Assembly (NCBI GenBank): GCA_002839185.1
Contig: PGXO01000005.1
Location: 62,001 to 126,000, forward strand
Length of the DNA stretch: 64,000 nucleotides
Reading direction: 5' to 3'
Source: Synergistetes bacterium HGW-Synergistetes-1
GTDB taxonomy: Bacteria; Synergistota; Synergistia; Synergistales; Synergistaceae
The stretch's first letter is position 1. Each line of letters begins with the position of its first letter. This document shows, piece after piece, positions 54,236 through 61,989 of this stretch. A program made the translations under genes and the position numbers. The notes below the pieces were generated by a model, which did no database searches, had not been told where the DNA came from, and saw only the letters and a list, made by a program, of their open reading frames with translations.

Positions 54236-54922
54236 TTAGAACTCGTATTCTTCTCCCGGGCTCAGTATCTTTACTTCAGTAAACATCTCGCCTACAAGCC
54301 CTGCAAATTCTTCAGGATCCGCTTCGATCCTTGGGAATGTATTGTAGTGCATGGGTATCGCGATCCTCGGCCTTATCATCTTTACCGCCCTTGCGGCATC
54401 CTGGATATCCATCGTGTAATACCCGCCTATTGGAAGAAGTGCCACGTCTATGTTCTCATCTTGGAGCAGTGTCATCTCCATAGTGAGGCCGGTATCCCCG
54501 GAATGGTAGATTTTTTTACCGTCGACTTCTATTACAAAACCGCAGGCAACACCTCCGTAACGGACCTCATTGCCCTCTACTATCGGGCATCCGTGCCATG
54601 CCGGAGTAAGCTTGACCTTTCCAAATGAAAAGGTTGCCCTGCCGCCGATATGCATTCCCTCTGTCTTTATTCCTTTTGACGACAGATAACCGGCAAGTTC
54701 ATTGCAGGTAAATACTACCGCGTTGTTTCTTTTAGCTATCTCTACGGTGCTGCCCATGTGGTCCCCATGTCCATGGGTAAGAAATATGACGTTGATGTCA
54801 TTGAATTCTTCCTGTCTTGCCGAAGCCGCGGGATTGCCGTCAAGAAAAGGGTCTATGAGGGCTTTCAGGCCCTCTCCTTCAATGTAAAAGGAGCTGTGTC
54901 CAAGAAAACGGATCTTTGCCAT
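54236..54922 (-). CDS. UPF0173 metallo-beta-lactamase-fold hydrolase
   Basis: The 228-residue protein has the HxHxDH motif in LTHGHGDHMGS (about 49-59), later ligands in AWHGCP, HSGDTGL and PMHYNTF, and the N-terminal IRFLGHSSFYIEG. The pattern matches UlaG-like UPF0173 hydrolases. The substrate is unknown. It has no membrane or signal sequence. It follows the hisS-aspS region on the same strand, separated by the aspS terminator. Confidence 0.92.
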   Translation of the reverse strand: MAKIRFLGHSSFYIEGEGLKALIDPFLDGNPAASARQEEFNDINVIFLTHGHGDHMGSTVEIAKRNNAVVFTCNELAGYLSSKGIKTEGMHIGGRATFSFGKVKLTPAWHGCPIVEGNEVRYGGVACGFVIEVDGKKIYHSGDTGLTMEMTLLQDENIDVALLPIGGYYTMDIQDAARAVKMIRPRIAIPMHYNTFPRIEADPEEFAGLVGEMFTEVKILSPGEEYEF

Positions 54923-54991
54923 TTGCCATCCCTCCAGTCAATTTGTTCTTAATAAATTATACCTTATTAGAATAAGTACCCGCCGTCAGGC

Positions 54992-55033
54992 ACAAAAAGA
55001 AAAGGCTCCCTGGATTATGCCTCCGGGAGCCTT
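54992..55033 (-). terminator. Terminator of hisS-aspS
   Basis: AAGGCTCCC (55002-55010) pairs with GGGAGCCTT (55025-55033). On the minus strand it is followed by TTTTCTTTTTG. Confidence 0.85.
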
Positions 55034-55059
55034 ACTGATCTGATACGTTATCTGACCGC

Positions 55060-56850
55060 TTAAAGCAACAGCGGATCGACCGTTTTTATGGCAAGCTCGT
55101 CGAGTTGTTTCTCGTCTACAACGTTTGGGGCATCTGTCATCGGGCATTGGGCCTTCTGGTTCTTCGGGAATGCCATGACGTCCCTGATCGACCTGCATCC
55201 AAGTATGAGCATCACAAGCCTGTCGAGCCCGAGCGCAATGCCTCCATGGGGTGGTGTTCCGAAGCTCAGTCCCTCAAGAAGGAATCCGAAGCGTTCTTTG
55301 GCAGCTTCCGGCGTAAAATTAAGGGCCTGGAAAGCTTTTGCCTGCATCTCGGGGTCGTGTATCCTTATTGATCCACCACCAAGCTCGTTGCCATTGAGCA
55401 CCACATCGTATGCCCGTGAACGCACCTTGCCGGGTTCTGTAAGAAGGTATTCCATATCTTCGTCCATCGGAGCGGTGAAAGGATGGTGAACTGCAGTGTA
55501 TCTTTCTGTCTCCTCATCCCATTCAAAGAGCGGAAATTCAGTCACCCAAAGGAACTTGAATGATCCTTCGAGCATCCCTCTCTCTTTGCCAAGCTCAAGA
55601 CGTATCTGTCCTAGTATTTCACATGCTTTGCGCCAGTTTTCATCGGCCATTATGAAGAGAGCATCGCCATCTTCAATTTCGGACATATTCTTAAGCAGGG
55701 ATATTCGATCTTCATCAAGGAACTTAACAAGCGGTCCTTTAAGTTCTCCCTCTTTTATCTGGAAATTTGCCATACCTTTTGCGCCAAGGGCCTTTGCCCT
55801 GTTTTCGAGATCGGAGAGCTCCTTGCGGGAAAGTGCTGCCCCTCCGGGCAGCCTCAGCCCTTTGATAGTACCGCCCTTTTCTATCAGTGAAGCAAAGGGG
55901 TTCTCACCCCCTGCGAAAACTTTTCCAAGATCAGTCATCTGCATGGGGATTCTCAGATCGGGTTTGTCGCTGCCATAGAGATCCATTGCATCTCTCCAAG
56001 TAAGACGGAAGAAAGGAGTCTCAACCTTCACCCCAAGGATCTCGCAGAAAAGGCCGGCAAGGTAGTCTTCTGCCATTTTCATTATGTCTTCTTCTGTGAT
56101 GAAGCTCATCTCAACATCTATCTGTGTGAATTCCGGCTGTCTGTCCGCCCTCAGGTCCTCATCCCTGAAACATTTGACGATCTGCATATACCTGTCACAG
56201 CCGCTTACCATAAGAAGCTGCTTGAACAGCTGCGGTGACTGAGGAAGTGCGTAAAACTTGCCCGGGTTTACGCGGCTGGGCACAAGATAGTCCCTTGCCC
56301 CTTCAGGTGTCGATTTGGTGAGCATAGGAGTTTCTATCTCCATAAAACCGTTATCACCAAAGAAATTGCGGGTAAACCTTGTAACTTTGTGCCTCGTCAT
56401 AAGATTTTTCTGCATCGTCTCACGCCTGAGATCAAGGTAGCGGTATTTAAGCCTCAGATCTTCATTGACAGAGTCCGCGTTGTCCATTTCAAACGGGATC
56501 TGTTTTGAGGGGGCCAATATTATGAAATCATCTACCAGAAGTTCGACCGAGCCTGTTGCAAGTTCGGGATTTTCCGTCCCTTCTGGGCGCTGGTGCATTA
56601 CACCTTTTACTGCAAGAACATATTCATTCCTCAGGGAGGATGCCCTCTTATGAGCTTCTGCGTTTAGTTCGGGGTTGAATACCACCTGAGTTACCCCGGT
56701 CTTGTCCCAGAGCTCGATAAAAATGATGCCCCCCAGGTCGCGGCGGCAGCGAAGCCATCCGTTAAGGACCGCTTCTTTCCCTGAATCTTGAAGTTTCGGC
56801 TCTCCGCAGAACATAGTTCTCTGCCAGGATGAGTCATAGTATCTTTCCAT
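55060..56850 (-). CDS. aspS: Aspartyl-tRNA synthetase (bacterial type)
   Basis: The 596-residue class II enzyme shows an N-terminal OB anticodon domain (GWLRCRRDLGGIIFIELWDKTG), motif 1/2 areas (FMEIETPMLTKSTPEGARDYLVPSR, QSPQLFKQLLMVSG, FRDEDLRADRQPEFTQIDVEMSF), the bacterial GAD insertion (about 300-400) and motif 3 GIALGLDRLVMLILG. The length and insertion indicate the bacterial form. Use of tRNA-Asp alone or also tRNA-Asn is unclear. It follows hisS on the same strand. Confidence 0.97.
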   Translation of the reverse strand: MERYYDSSWQRTMFCGEPKLQDSGKEAVLNGWLRCRRDLGGIIFIELWDKTGVTQVVFNPELNAEAHKRASSLRNEYVLAVKGVMHQRPEGTENPELATGSVELLVDDFIILAPSKQIPFEMDNADSVNEDLRLKYRYLDLRRETMQKNLMTRHKVTRFTRNFFGDNGFMEIETPMLTKSTPEGARDYLVPSRVNPGKFYALPQSPQLFKQLLMVSGCDRYMQIVKCFRDEDLRADRQPEFTQIDVEMSFITEEDIMKMAEDYLAGLFCEILGVKVETPFFRLTWRDAMDLYGSDKPDLRIPMQMTDLGKVFAGGENPFASLIEKGGTIKGLRLPGGAALSRKELSDLENRAKALGAKGMANFQIKEGELKGPLVKFLDEDRISLLKNMSEIEDGDALFIMADENWRKACEILGQIRLELGKERGMLEGSFKFLWVTEFPLFEWDEETERYTAVHHPFTAPMDEDMEYLLTEPGKVRSRAYDVVLNGNELGGGSIRIHDPEMQAKAFQALNFTPEAAKERFGFLLEGLSFGTPPHGGIALGLDRLVMLILGCRSIRDVMAFPKNQKAQCPMTDAPNVVDEKQLDELAIKTVDPLLL

Positions 56851-56967
56851 AAAAATCCCTCTTTCAAAAATGATCTGTCAAAATTTCTCTCTTTTCAAAA
56901 GATATATGAAAAAAGAAGGAAACCTCTTAAATAATTCAAAAGGGGTTTCATCTGCATCGTTTCAAGA

Positions 56968-58218
56968 TTATTTTAGTTTGTTGATAATCGACTCGAGACT
57001 CAATTCCTCCTGAGTGCCTTCTTTTAGGTCCTTTATGGTAACAATATTTTTGTCAAGCTCTTCGCGGCCGATAATACAGGCATATTCAGCGAAGTTGCCG
57101 GCCGACTTCATCTGGCTCTTCATACTGCGTCCCATGTAGTCCATGTCAGCAGAGATACGGTTTTGCCTGAGCGTACGGACAAGATTCATGATCTCCATCC
57201 TGACCTCAGGTTCCGCAGACACAACATAGACCTTATTGGCAGGCTCTTTTCCGAAGCTGCAGCCCTGCGCTTCCATTGTCAGTACGACTCTTTCTATGCC
57301 GGATGCAAATCCTACTCCCGGAACATGCGGTCCGCCGATCGCCTCTGAAAGATTGTCATATCTTCCTCCGCCGCAGACAGCGTTCTGTGAGCCGAGGTCT
57401 CCGGAAAGGATCTCATATGCCGTCTTGGTATAGTAATCGAGTCCTCTGACCAGCCTGTTGTCTATTTTCACAACAGCTCCTATACGGTCAAGTCCGTTCT
57501 TCAGCTGTTCGAAATGTTCTTTGCATTCATCGCAAAGGTGTTCCATAACTGCAGGAGCGGTTTCCGTTATCTCTTTGCATATTGGGCTTTTGCAGTCCAG
57601 GATCCTGAGAGGGTTCCTGTCGTAACGGCTCTTGCATGTGTCACATAGCTCGTCGAATCTGGTTTTCAGGAATTCCTGCAGCGCTTTCCTGTAAACCGGA
57701 CGGCACTTGGGACAGCCGACAGAGTTAAGCACGACCTGAAGATTCGAAAGACCAAGGCGGCGATAGAGTTCCATTGAAAAATCTATTACCTCAAGATCAA
57801 CATAGGCATCCTGCGCACCAAGAGCTTCGATATCAAGCTGTACAAACTGCCTGTAACGACCCTTCTGAGGCCTTTCATAACGGAACATGGGTCCGATCGA
57901 CCAGAGTTTAGCGGGCTGTGCACCTTTATACATTTCGTTTTCCAGATAAGAGCGGACCATAGAGGCTGTAAGCTCCGGCCTTAACGTAATACTTCTTCCG
58001 CCCTTGTCCTCAAAAGTGTACATTTCTTTTTCTACAACATCGGTCGTTTCCCCAACGCCTCTGCAAAAAAGCTCTGTATGTTCAAATATGGGGAGATGGA
58101 TCTCTTTGTAACCATAATCATCCGCCACATCACGGCAAATGCCTGTTACATAAGCCCATTTCCATGATTCGTCGCCAAGTATGTCTCTCGTTCCGCGCGG
58201 TGCCCTGATGATATCCAC
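56968..58218 (-). CDS. hisS: Histidyl-tRNA synthetase
   Basis: The 416-residue class II enzyme shows APRGTRDILGDE, motif 1 KEIHLPIFEHTELF, TLRPELTASMVRSY, motif 2 FRYERPQKGRYRQFVQLDIEALG, the histidine-binding GLDYYTKTAYEIL and CGGGRYDNL, motif 3 FASGIERVVLTM and a C-terminal anticodon domain. The central domain carries an extra Cys-rich segment (CPKCRPVYRKAL, CDTCKSRYDRNP, CKSPICKEIT, CDECKEHF) typical of HisRS forms with possible zinc fingers. GTG 58218 follows AGGAGG. Confidence 0.97.
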   Translation of the reverse strand: MDIIRAPRGTRDILGDESWKWAYVTGICRDVADDYGYKEIHLPIFEHTELFCRGVGETTDVVEKEMYTFEDKGGRSITLRPELTASMVRSYLENEMYKGAQPAKLWSIGPMFRYERPQKGRYRQFVQLDIEALGAQDAYVDLEVIDFSMELYRRLGLSNLQVVLNSVGCPKCRPVYRKALQEFLKTRFDELCDTCKSRYDRNPLRILDCKSPICKEITETAPAVMEHLCDECKEHFEQLKNGLDRIGAVVKIDNRLVRGLDYYTKTAYEILSGDLGSQNAVCGGGRYDNLSEAIGGPHVPGVGFASGIERVVLTMEAQGCSFGKEPANKVYVVSAEPEVRMEIMNLVRTLRQNRISADMDYMGRSMKSQMKSAGNFAEYACIIGREELDKNIVTIKDLKEGTQEELSLESIINKLK

Positions 58219-58320
58219 AACAGCCGCCTCCTGATAAAAGATTTGTTTTCATTCTGTTCAAACTGTTATGATACTTCATTATGCGTAAACCTTACAAGTA
58301 GCAAATTTCTCAATGTTTGT

Positions 58321-58326
58321 TATAAT
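58321..58326 (+). promoter_or_regulatory. Probable -10 element of the L,D-transpeptidase gene
   Basis: A perfect TATAAT is located 33 nt before the ATG. No convincing -35 is seen (TAGCAA at 58299 with 16 nt spacing). Confidence 0.4.
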
Positions 58327-58358
58327 TAACGTCGCATCATTTATCAGGGAGTGTTTTT

Positions 58359-58904
58359 ATGAAAAAGTTCCTCGCTCTTATTATGATCATTTTGATATTT
58401 ATGGTTTATGCGGACAAAAGCGATGCTTCACAAACATGGCAGCCAAAAATGGGAGAAAACTGGATCGGGATTAATAAAGAACAGCTCAGGCTGACTCTTT
58501 ATAATGGACAGGCCCCAGTTAAAACATGGCAGATATCCATAGGCAAGGGAAAAGGCACCGAGAAAAAATCCCGTTTTGACCTCATCACACCTTCCGGTAC
58601 ATTCACAATATACCGTGTTGTGGAGGACGCAACCAAACTAGTTTATGATCCTGCCTGGTTCAACGAGCCCGGAGAACCCGAGGCAGGCGTGTACGGATCA
58701 AAGCTGATCTCTTTCTACAATAAGTGGCAGATAGCCATACATGGGACAAATAACCCCTCTTCAATAGGCAAATGGGCTACCCATGGCTGCATAAGGCTGA
58801 GGAACAGGGATATCGAAGAACTGGTAAAAAATGTCAGTCCCAAAATGAAACTTGTAATAGTTGAAAAAGATCTAAAGAAAAAATTCTACAGAGAGACTAT
58901 ATAA
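58359..58904 (+). CDS. L,D-transpeptidase (YkuD family)
   Basis: The 181-residue secreted or periplasmic enzyme has a signal peptide (KKFLALIMIILIFMVYADKSDA) and a YkuD domain with the catalytic motif AIHGTNNPSSIGK ... ATHGCIRLRNRD, Cys in HGCIRL. The N-terminal IGINKEQLRLTLYNG and TPSGTFTIYRVV are usual. It cross-links peptidoglycan or fixes envelope proteins through meso-diaminopimelate. The TATAAT at 58321 lies 38 nt before the ATG. It is divergent from hisS and followed by a small gene. Confidence 0.93.
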   Translation: MKKFLALIMIILIFMVYADKSDASQTWQPKMGENWIGINKEQLRLTLYNGQAPVKTWQISIGKGKGTEKKSRFDLITPSGTFTIYRVVEDATKLVYDPAWFNEPGEPEAGVYGSKLISFYNKWQIAIHGTNNPSSIGKWATHGCIRLRNRDIEELVKNVSPKMKLVIVEKDLKKKFYRETI

Positions 58905-58966
58905 CAACTATATCAGTGCCCGTAAGTAATCTATATAAATAATTAATTAAGGAGATGAGTATATCT

Positions 58967-59197
58967 ATGAGCCGTGCATTTGTAAAAGAAGACGACGGTG
59001 AACGGGGAAATCTTATCTCCGACATCCAACACCGAGAATCTAAAGTTGAGTGGCTCAGGATCCAGGAAAAAAAACTGGATACTCTTCTGAATGACCCTAA
59101 ATCAAAAAAAATCAAACCCGAAACACTTGAACGTTGGATAAAGGAAACCCGGGAAAACATTGAGAAAACAAAAAATGAACTGGGTTATCCGGACTAA
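58967..59197 (+). CDS. Small charged helical protein, unknown function
   Basis: The protein has about 76 residues. ATG 58967 is 12 nt after GGAG. An ATG at 58955 lies directly on the ribosome site and is less likely. The N-terminus MSRAFVKEDDGE resembles the start of GreA/GreB-related proteins, but the catalytic coiled coil and C-terminal domain are absent. The rest (ISDIQHRESKVEWLRIQEKKLDTLL ... WIKETRENIEKTKNELG) is a charged helical hairpin. Function unknown. It follows the L,D-transpeptidase gene by 62 nt. Confidence 0.6.
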   Translation: MSRAFVKEDDGERGNLISDIQHRESKVEWLRIQEKKLDTLLNDPKSKKIKPETLERWIKETRENIEKTKNELGYPD

Positions 59198-59543
59198 AAG
59201 CGGTTTTTCGCCAGTCTCCCGTGACATATATGATTTCTTTTACTTAAACTTTTTCATTGATCATTGCGTTTAAGATCAATAACCTTTAAACTGAACGCGT
59301 GTTTCCTTATGCCACTACACGGAAGGGACGTGAGACAAAAATTGAAAAAAAACACTGGTGTCTGGTGTAACAGACACGTAAACGCTTTCAGCAGACCTCT
59401 GGTAACATCCTGCTTGTATCATTTATCCGCACAGCATAGCAGCGCAGTAGTTTTTTCCACTGCCTCCCCTATATATGGCAAACAACTTCGAATATGACCC
59501 CGGAAAGAAAACGGCAAGACAATTCTTTAAGGGGGCATAAATT
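59198..59543. other. Gene-free region with one small hairpin
   Basis: No credible gene and no recognised riboswitch were seen over about 345 nt upstream of the amino acid transporter. GTGTCTG (59358-59364) and CAGACAC (59371-59377) form a 7-bp stem with loop GTGTAA. Later AT-rich stretches may hold the transporter promoter (TATATAT at about 59471). Confidence 0.4.
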
Positions 59544-60329
59544 GTGAATATAACCAACAAACCACTCATTGTAGTAGAAAATCTTTGTAAAGGCTTTGAG
59601 GATGGTGAAGTGCTGAAGAATGTCAGCTTCACTATTCGTGAGGGTGATCTGGCATCGATAATAGGTCCTTCCGGATGCGGAAAGTCGACCTTCCTTCGTT
59701 GCCTCAACTGCCTTGAACTCCTCGACTCAGGCTCGATCTCTATCGCTGGCGTCACCATATCACGCAGACCGGGGCAGGTGCCTGATGAAAAAATGCTTGA
59801 TATCGCTCACGAGATAAGGAGCGAAGTGGGCATGGTCTTCCAGAGTTACAACCTGTTCCCGCACAAAACAATAATTGAGAATATTATGCTTGCTCCAATG
59901 GTCGTAAAAAAGCACGCCAAAGACGAAGCATATGAATTGGCAATGAAGCTTCTGGATAAGGTCGGACTAAAAGGATTCGCCTCAAAGTACCCTTCGACCC
60001 TATCTGGCGGCCAGAGCCAAAGAGCCGCTATAGCAAGGGCGCTGGCTATGAACCCCAGGGTCATGCTCTACGATGAACCGACTTCCGCCCTGGATCCCGA
60101 GCTAGTCGGAGAAGTCCTCCAGGTCATGAAAGACCTCGATGCAGAAGGCATGACCCAGATAATCGTCACCCATGAAATGAAATTCGCAAGAGACGCGTCT
60201 GACTACATAATATTTATGGACAATGGCGAGATAGTTGAGTACGACGACGGGGATATACTGTTCACGAAGCCAAAAAGCGAACGGACAAAAGCTTTCCTCC
60301 GCCATTTCGTCAACACGGGGGTAGCGTAA
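59544..60329 (+). CDS. Polar amino acid ABC transporter ATPase
   Basis: The 261-residue protein has a Walker A (GPSGCGKSTFLRCLNCLE), the signature LSGGQSQRAAIARALAM, Walker B VMLYDEPTSALDPELVGEVL and the His switch IVTHEMKFARDASDYIIFMDNGEIVEYD. The cluster sequence is typical of GlnQ/HisP-type amino-acid importers. GTG 59544 follows AAGGGGG. Its stop is 2 nt before the fused binding-protein/permease gene, forming a two-gene operon. Confidence 0.95.
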   Translation: MNITNKPLIVVENLCKGFEDGEVLKNVSFTIREGDLASIIGPSGCGKSTFLRCLNCLELLDSGSISIAGVTISRRPGQVPDEKMLDIAHEIRSEVGMVFQSYNLFPHKTIIENIMLAPMVVKKHAKDEAYELAMKLLDKVGLKGFASKYPSTLSGGQSQRAAIARALAMNPRVMLYDEPTSALDPELVGEVLQVMKDLDAEGMTQIIVTHEMKFARDASDYIIFMDNGEIVEYDDGDILFTKPKSERTKAFLRHFVNTGVA

Positions 60330-60331
60330 AG

Positions 60332-61888
60332 ATGAAAAAATTAGCACTGTTGTTAGCGGTAATTATGCTTATAGTATTTTCTGCATGTCCACTTCAGGCA
60401 GAAGAAATGAAGGAGCTTGTCTGGGGAGGAGACTCCGAAGGCGGCTTTCCCTATATGTTCCCAAACCCCCAAAACACCGATGAGCTGATAGGTTTTGAGG
60501 TCGATATCGTGGACGCACTTGCTGAGCAAATGGGACGTAAGCCAGTCTATGTGAACAATGCCTGGGAAAACTTAATCCCCGGTCTCAACAGGAAGCTTTA
60601 CGATATTTCCATCAACGGCCTCGAAGTGACTCCAGAACACAAAGATGTAATCAATTTTTCGATTCCTTATTACAAAACTTACCTTCAGCTTGCCGTCCGC
60701 AAAAACGACAATTCCATAAAGACGCTTGAGGACTGCAAAGGCAAAAAAGTTGGAACTCTAAAAGAAAGTTTTGCACAGGAACTGCTTGAAGAGGTCGGAG
60801 ATATCGACATAAGGACATATAACGTCGAGGCCAACACTTACGAAGACCTCGCGAATGGAAGGCTCGATGCTGCTTTCTTCGACCATCCGATAGCGCTCTA
60901 CTCCGCAGGCTTCAACCCGGAGATCAAGTTTGTCGGCCCTGAGGTAGGCGAACTTGAATATGCCATAGCTATCAGATTGGAAGACAAAGAGCTGCTGACG
61001 GAAGTCAACAAGGCCCTTGTCGCACTGCGTGATTCGGGCAAGCTTCGTGAGATATACGACAGATGGAATCTCTGGACACCAACAATGGCTGCGGAATTCA
61101 ATGACTACAGCCCTTCGAAGATAGAGGCTTCAAGGTACAACGAATGGGCTGAGGCACACAGACCCAACCTTACATTTGCAAAACGTCTTGACCGCTATAA
61201 AGATGCCCTGCCCGCTTTTGGCCGTGCTGCTATCGTAACTATGCAGGTCTCGATCACCGCTATGATCCTTGCGATCACACTTGGGCTCACACTTGCCATT
61301 ACCAGGGTCTTCGCCCCCAAATGGGTAGCCTCGATCGCCACTCTTTACATTGAGGTAGTCCGTGGAACACCTGTATTGATCCAGCTGTTCTTCATCTTCT
61401 ACGGACTCCCTAGCATTGGGGTCAAGTTCTCACCTTTCTGGGCAGGCGCCATTGGACTTGGGCTGAACTATGCGGCATATGAAGCTGAAATTTATCGTTC
61501 AGGACTGTTCGCGATCCCCCGTACGCAATGGGAATCCGCTCTTGCTCTGGGCATGACAAGATGGCAGGCAATGAGGGAGGTCATCCTTCCCCAGGCAGTC
61601 CGTGTAGTTATCCCACCGATAACGAACGACTTCATCTCTCTGCTCAAAGATTCATCGCTCGTGTCGATAATAACTATGGTCGACCTTACAAAGGCCTACG
61701 GACAGATATCAGCAACTTACTATGATTACTTCGGGCCCGGCATAATAGTTGCCATTATCTATCTGCTGCTGGGACTGCCATTTGTAAGATTCGCCCGATA
61801 TACTGAAAAAAGACTGGCGGCCGTGGACAAGGACGGGAAATACGGTCACAGGGAAAATATATACCGCTCATCTACACGCTATATCTGA
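60332..61888 (+). CDS. Amino acid ABC transporter, fused substrate-binding protein and permease
   Basis: The 518-residue fusion has a signal sequence (KLALLLAVIMLIVFSACPLQA), a family-3 substrate-binding domain (about 28-245; GFEVDIVDALAEQMGRKPVYV, GLEVTPEHKDVINFSIPYYKT, GRLDAAFFDHPIALYSAG) and a HisM-type permease (about 290-505; TMQVSITAMILAITLGLTLAI, EVVRGTPVLIQLFFIFYGLPSIG, the EAA loop WESALALGMTRWQAMREVILPQAVRVVIPP). The exact amino acid is not clear. The ATPase gene is the only partner needed. A strong terminator follows. Confidence 0.95.
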   Translation: MKKLALLLAVIMLIVFSACPLQAEEMKELVWGGDSEGGFPYMFPNPQNTDELIGFEVDIVDALAEQMGRKPVYVNNAWENLIPGLNRKLYDISINGLEVTPEHKDVINFSIPYYKTYLQLAVRKNDNSIKTLEDCKGKKVGTLKESFAQELLEEVGDIDIRTYNVEANTYEDLANGRLDAAFFDHPIALYSAGFNPEIKFVGPEVGELEYAIAIRLEDKELLTEVNKALVALRDSGKLREIYDRWNLWTPTMAAEFNDYSPSKIEASRYNEWAEAHRPNLTFAKRLDRYKDALPAFGRAAIVTMQVSITAMILAITLGLTLAITRVFAPKWVASIATLYIEVVRGTPVLIQLFFIFYGLPSIGVKFSPFWAGAIGLGLNYAAYEAEIYRSGLFAIPRTQWESALALGMTRWQAMREVILPQAVRVVIPPITNDFISLLKDSSLVSIITMVDLTKAYGQISATYYDYFGPGIIVAIIYLLLGLPFVRFARYTEKRLAAVDKDGKYGHRENIYRSSTRYI

Positions 61889-61912
61889 TCCAACAACTTT
61901 TTTGAGAACGAC

Positions 61913-61945
61913 AGCAGAGCCGGCCTCTTAATGGCCGGCTCTGCT
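61913..61945 (+). terminator. Terminator of the amino acid ABC transporter
   Basis: A 13-bp perfect stem (61913-61925 with 61933-61945), then TTATTTCTGTTTC on the plus strand. It also faces the end of recD2. Confidence 0.85.
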
Positions 61946-61989
61946 TATTTCTGTTTCTGGACCCTCAGACTGAACAAAAAAATATCGAC

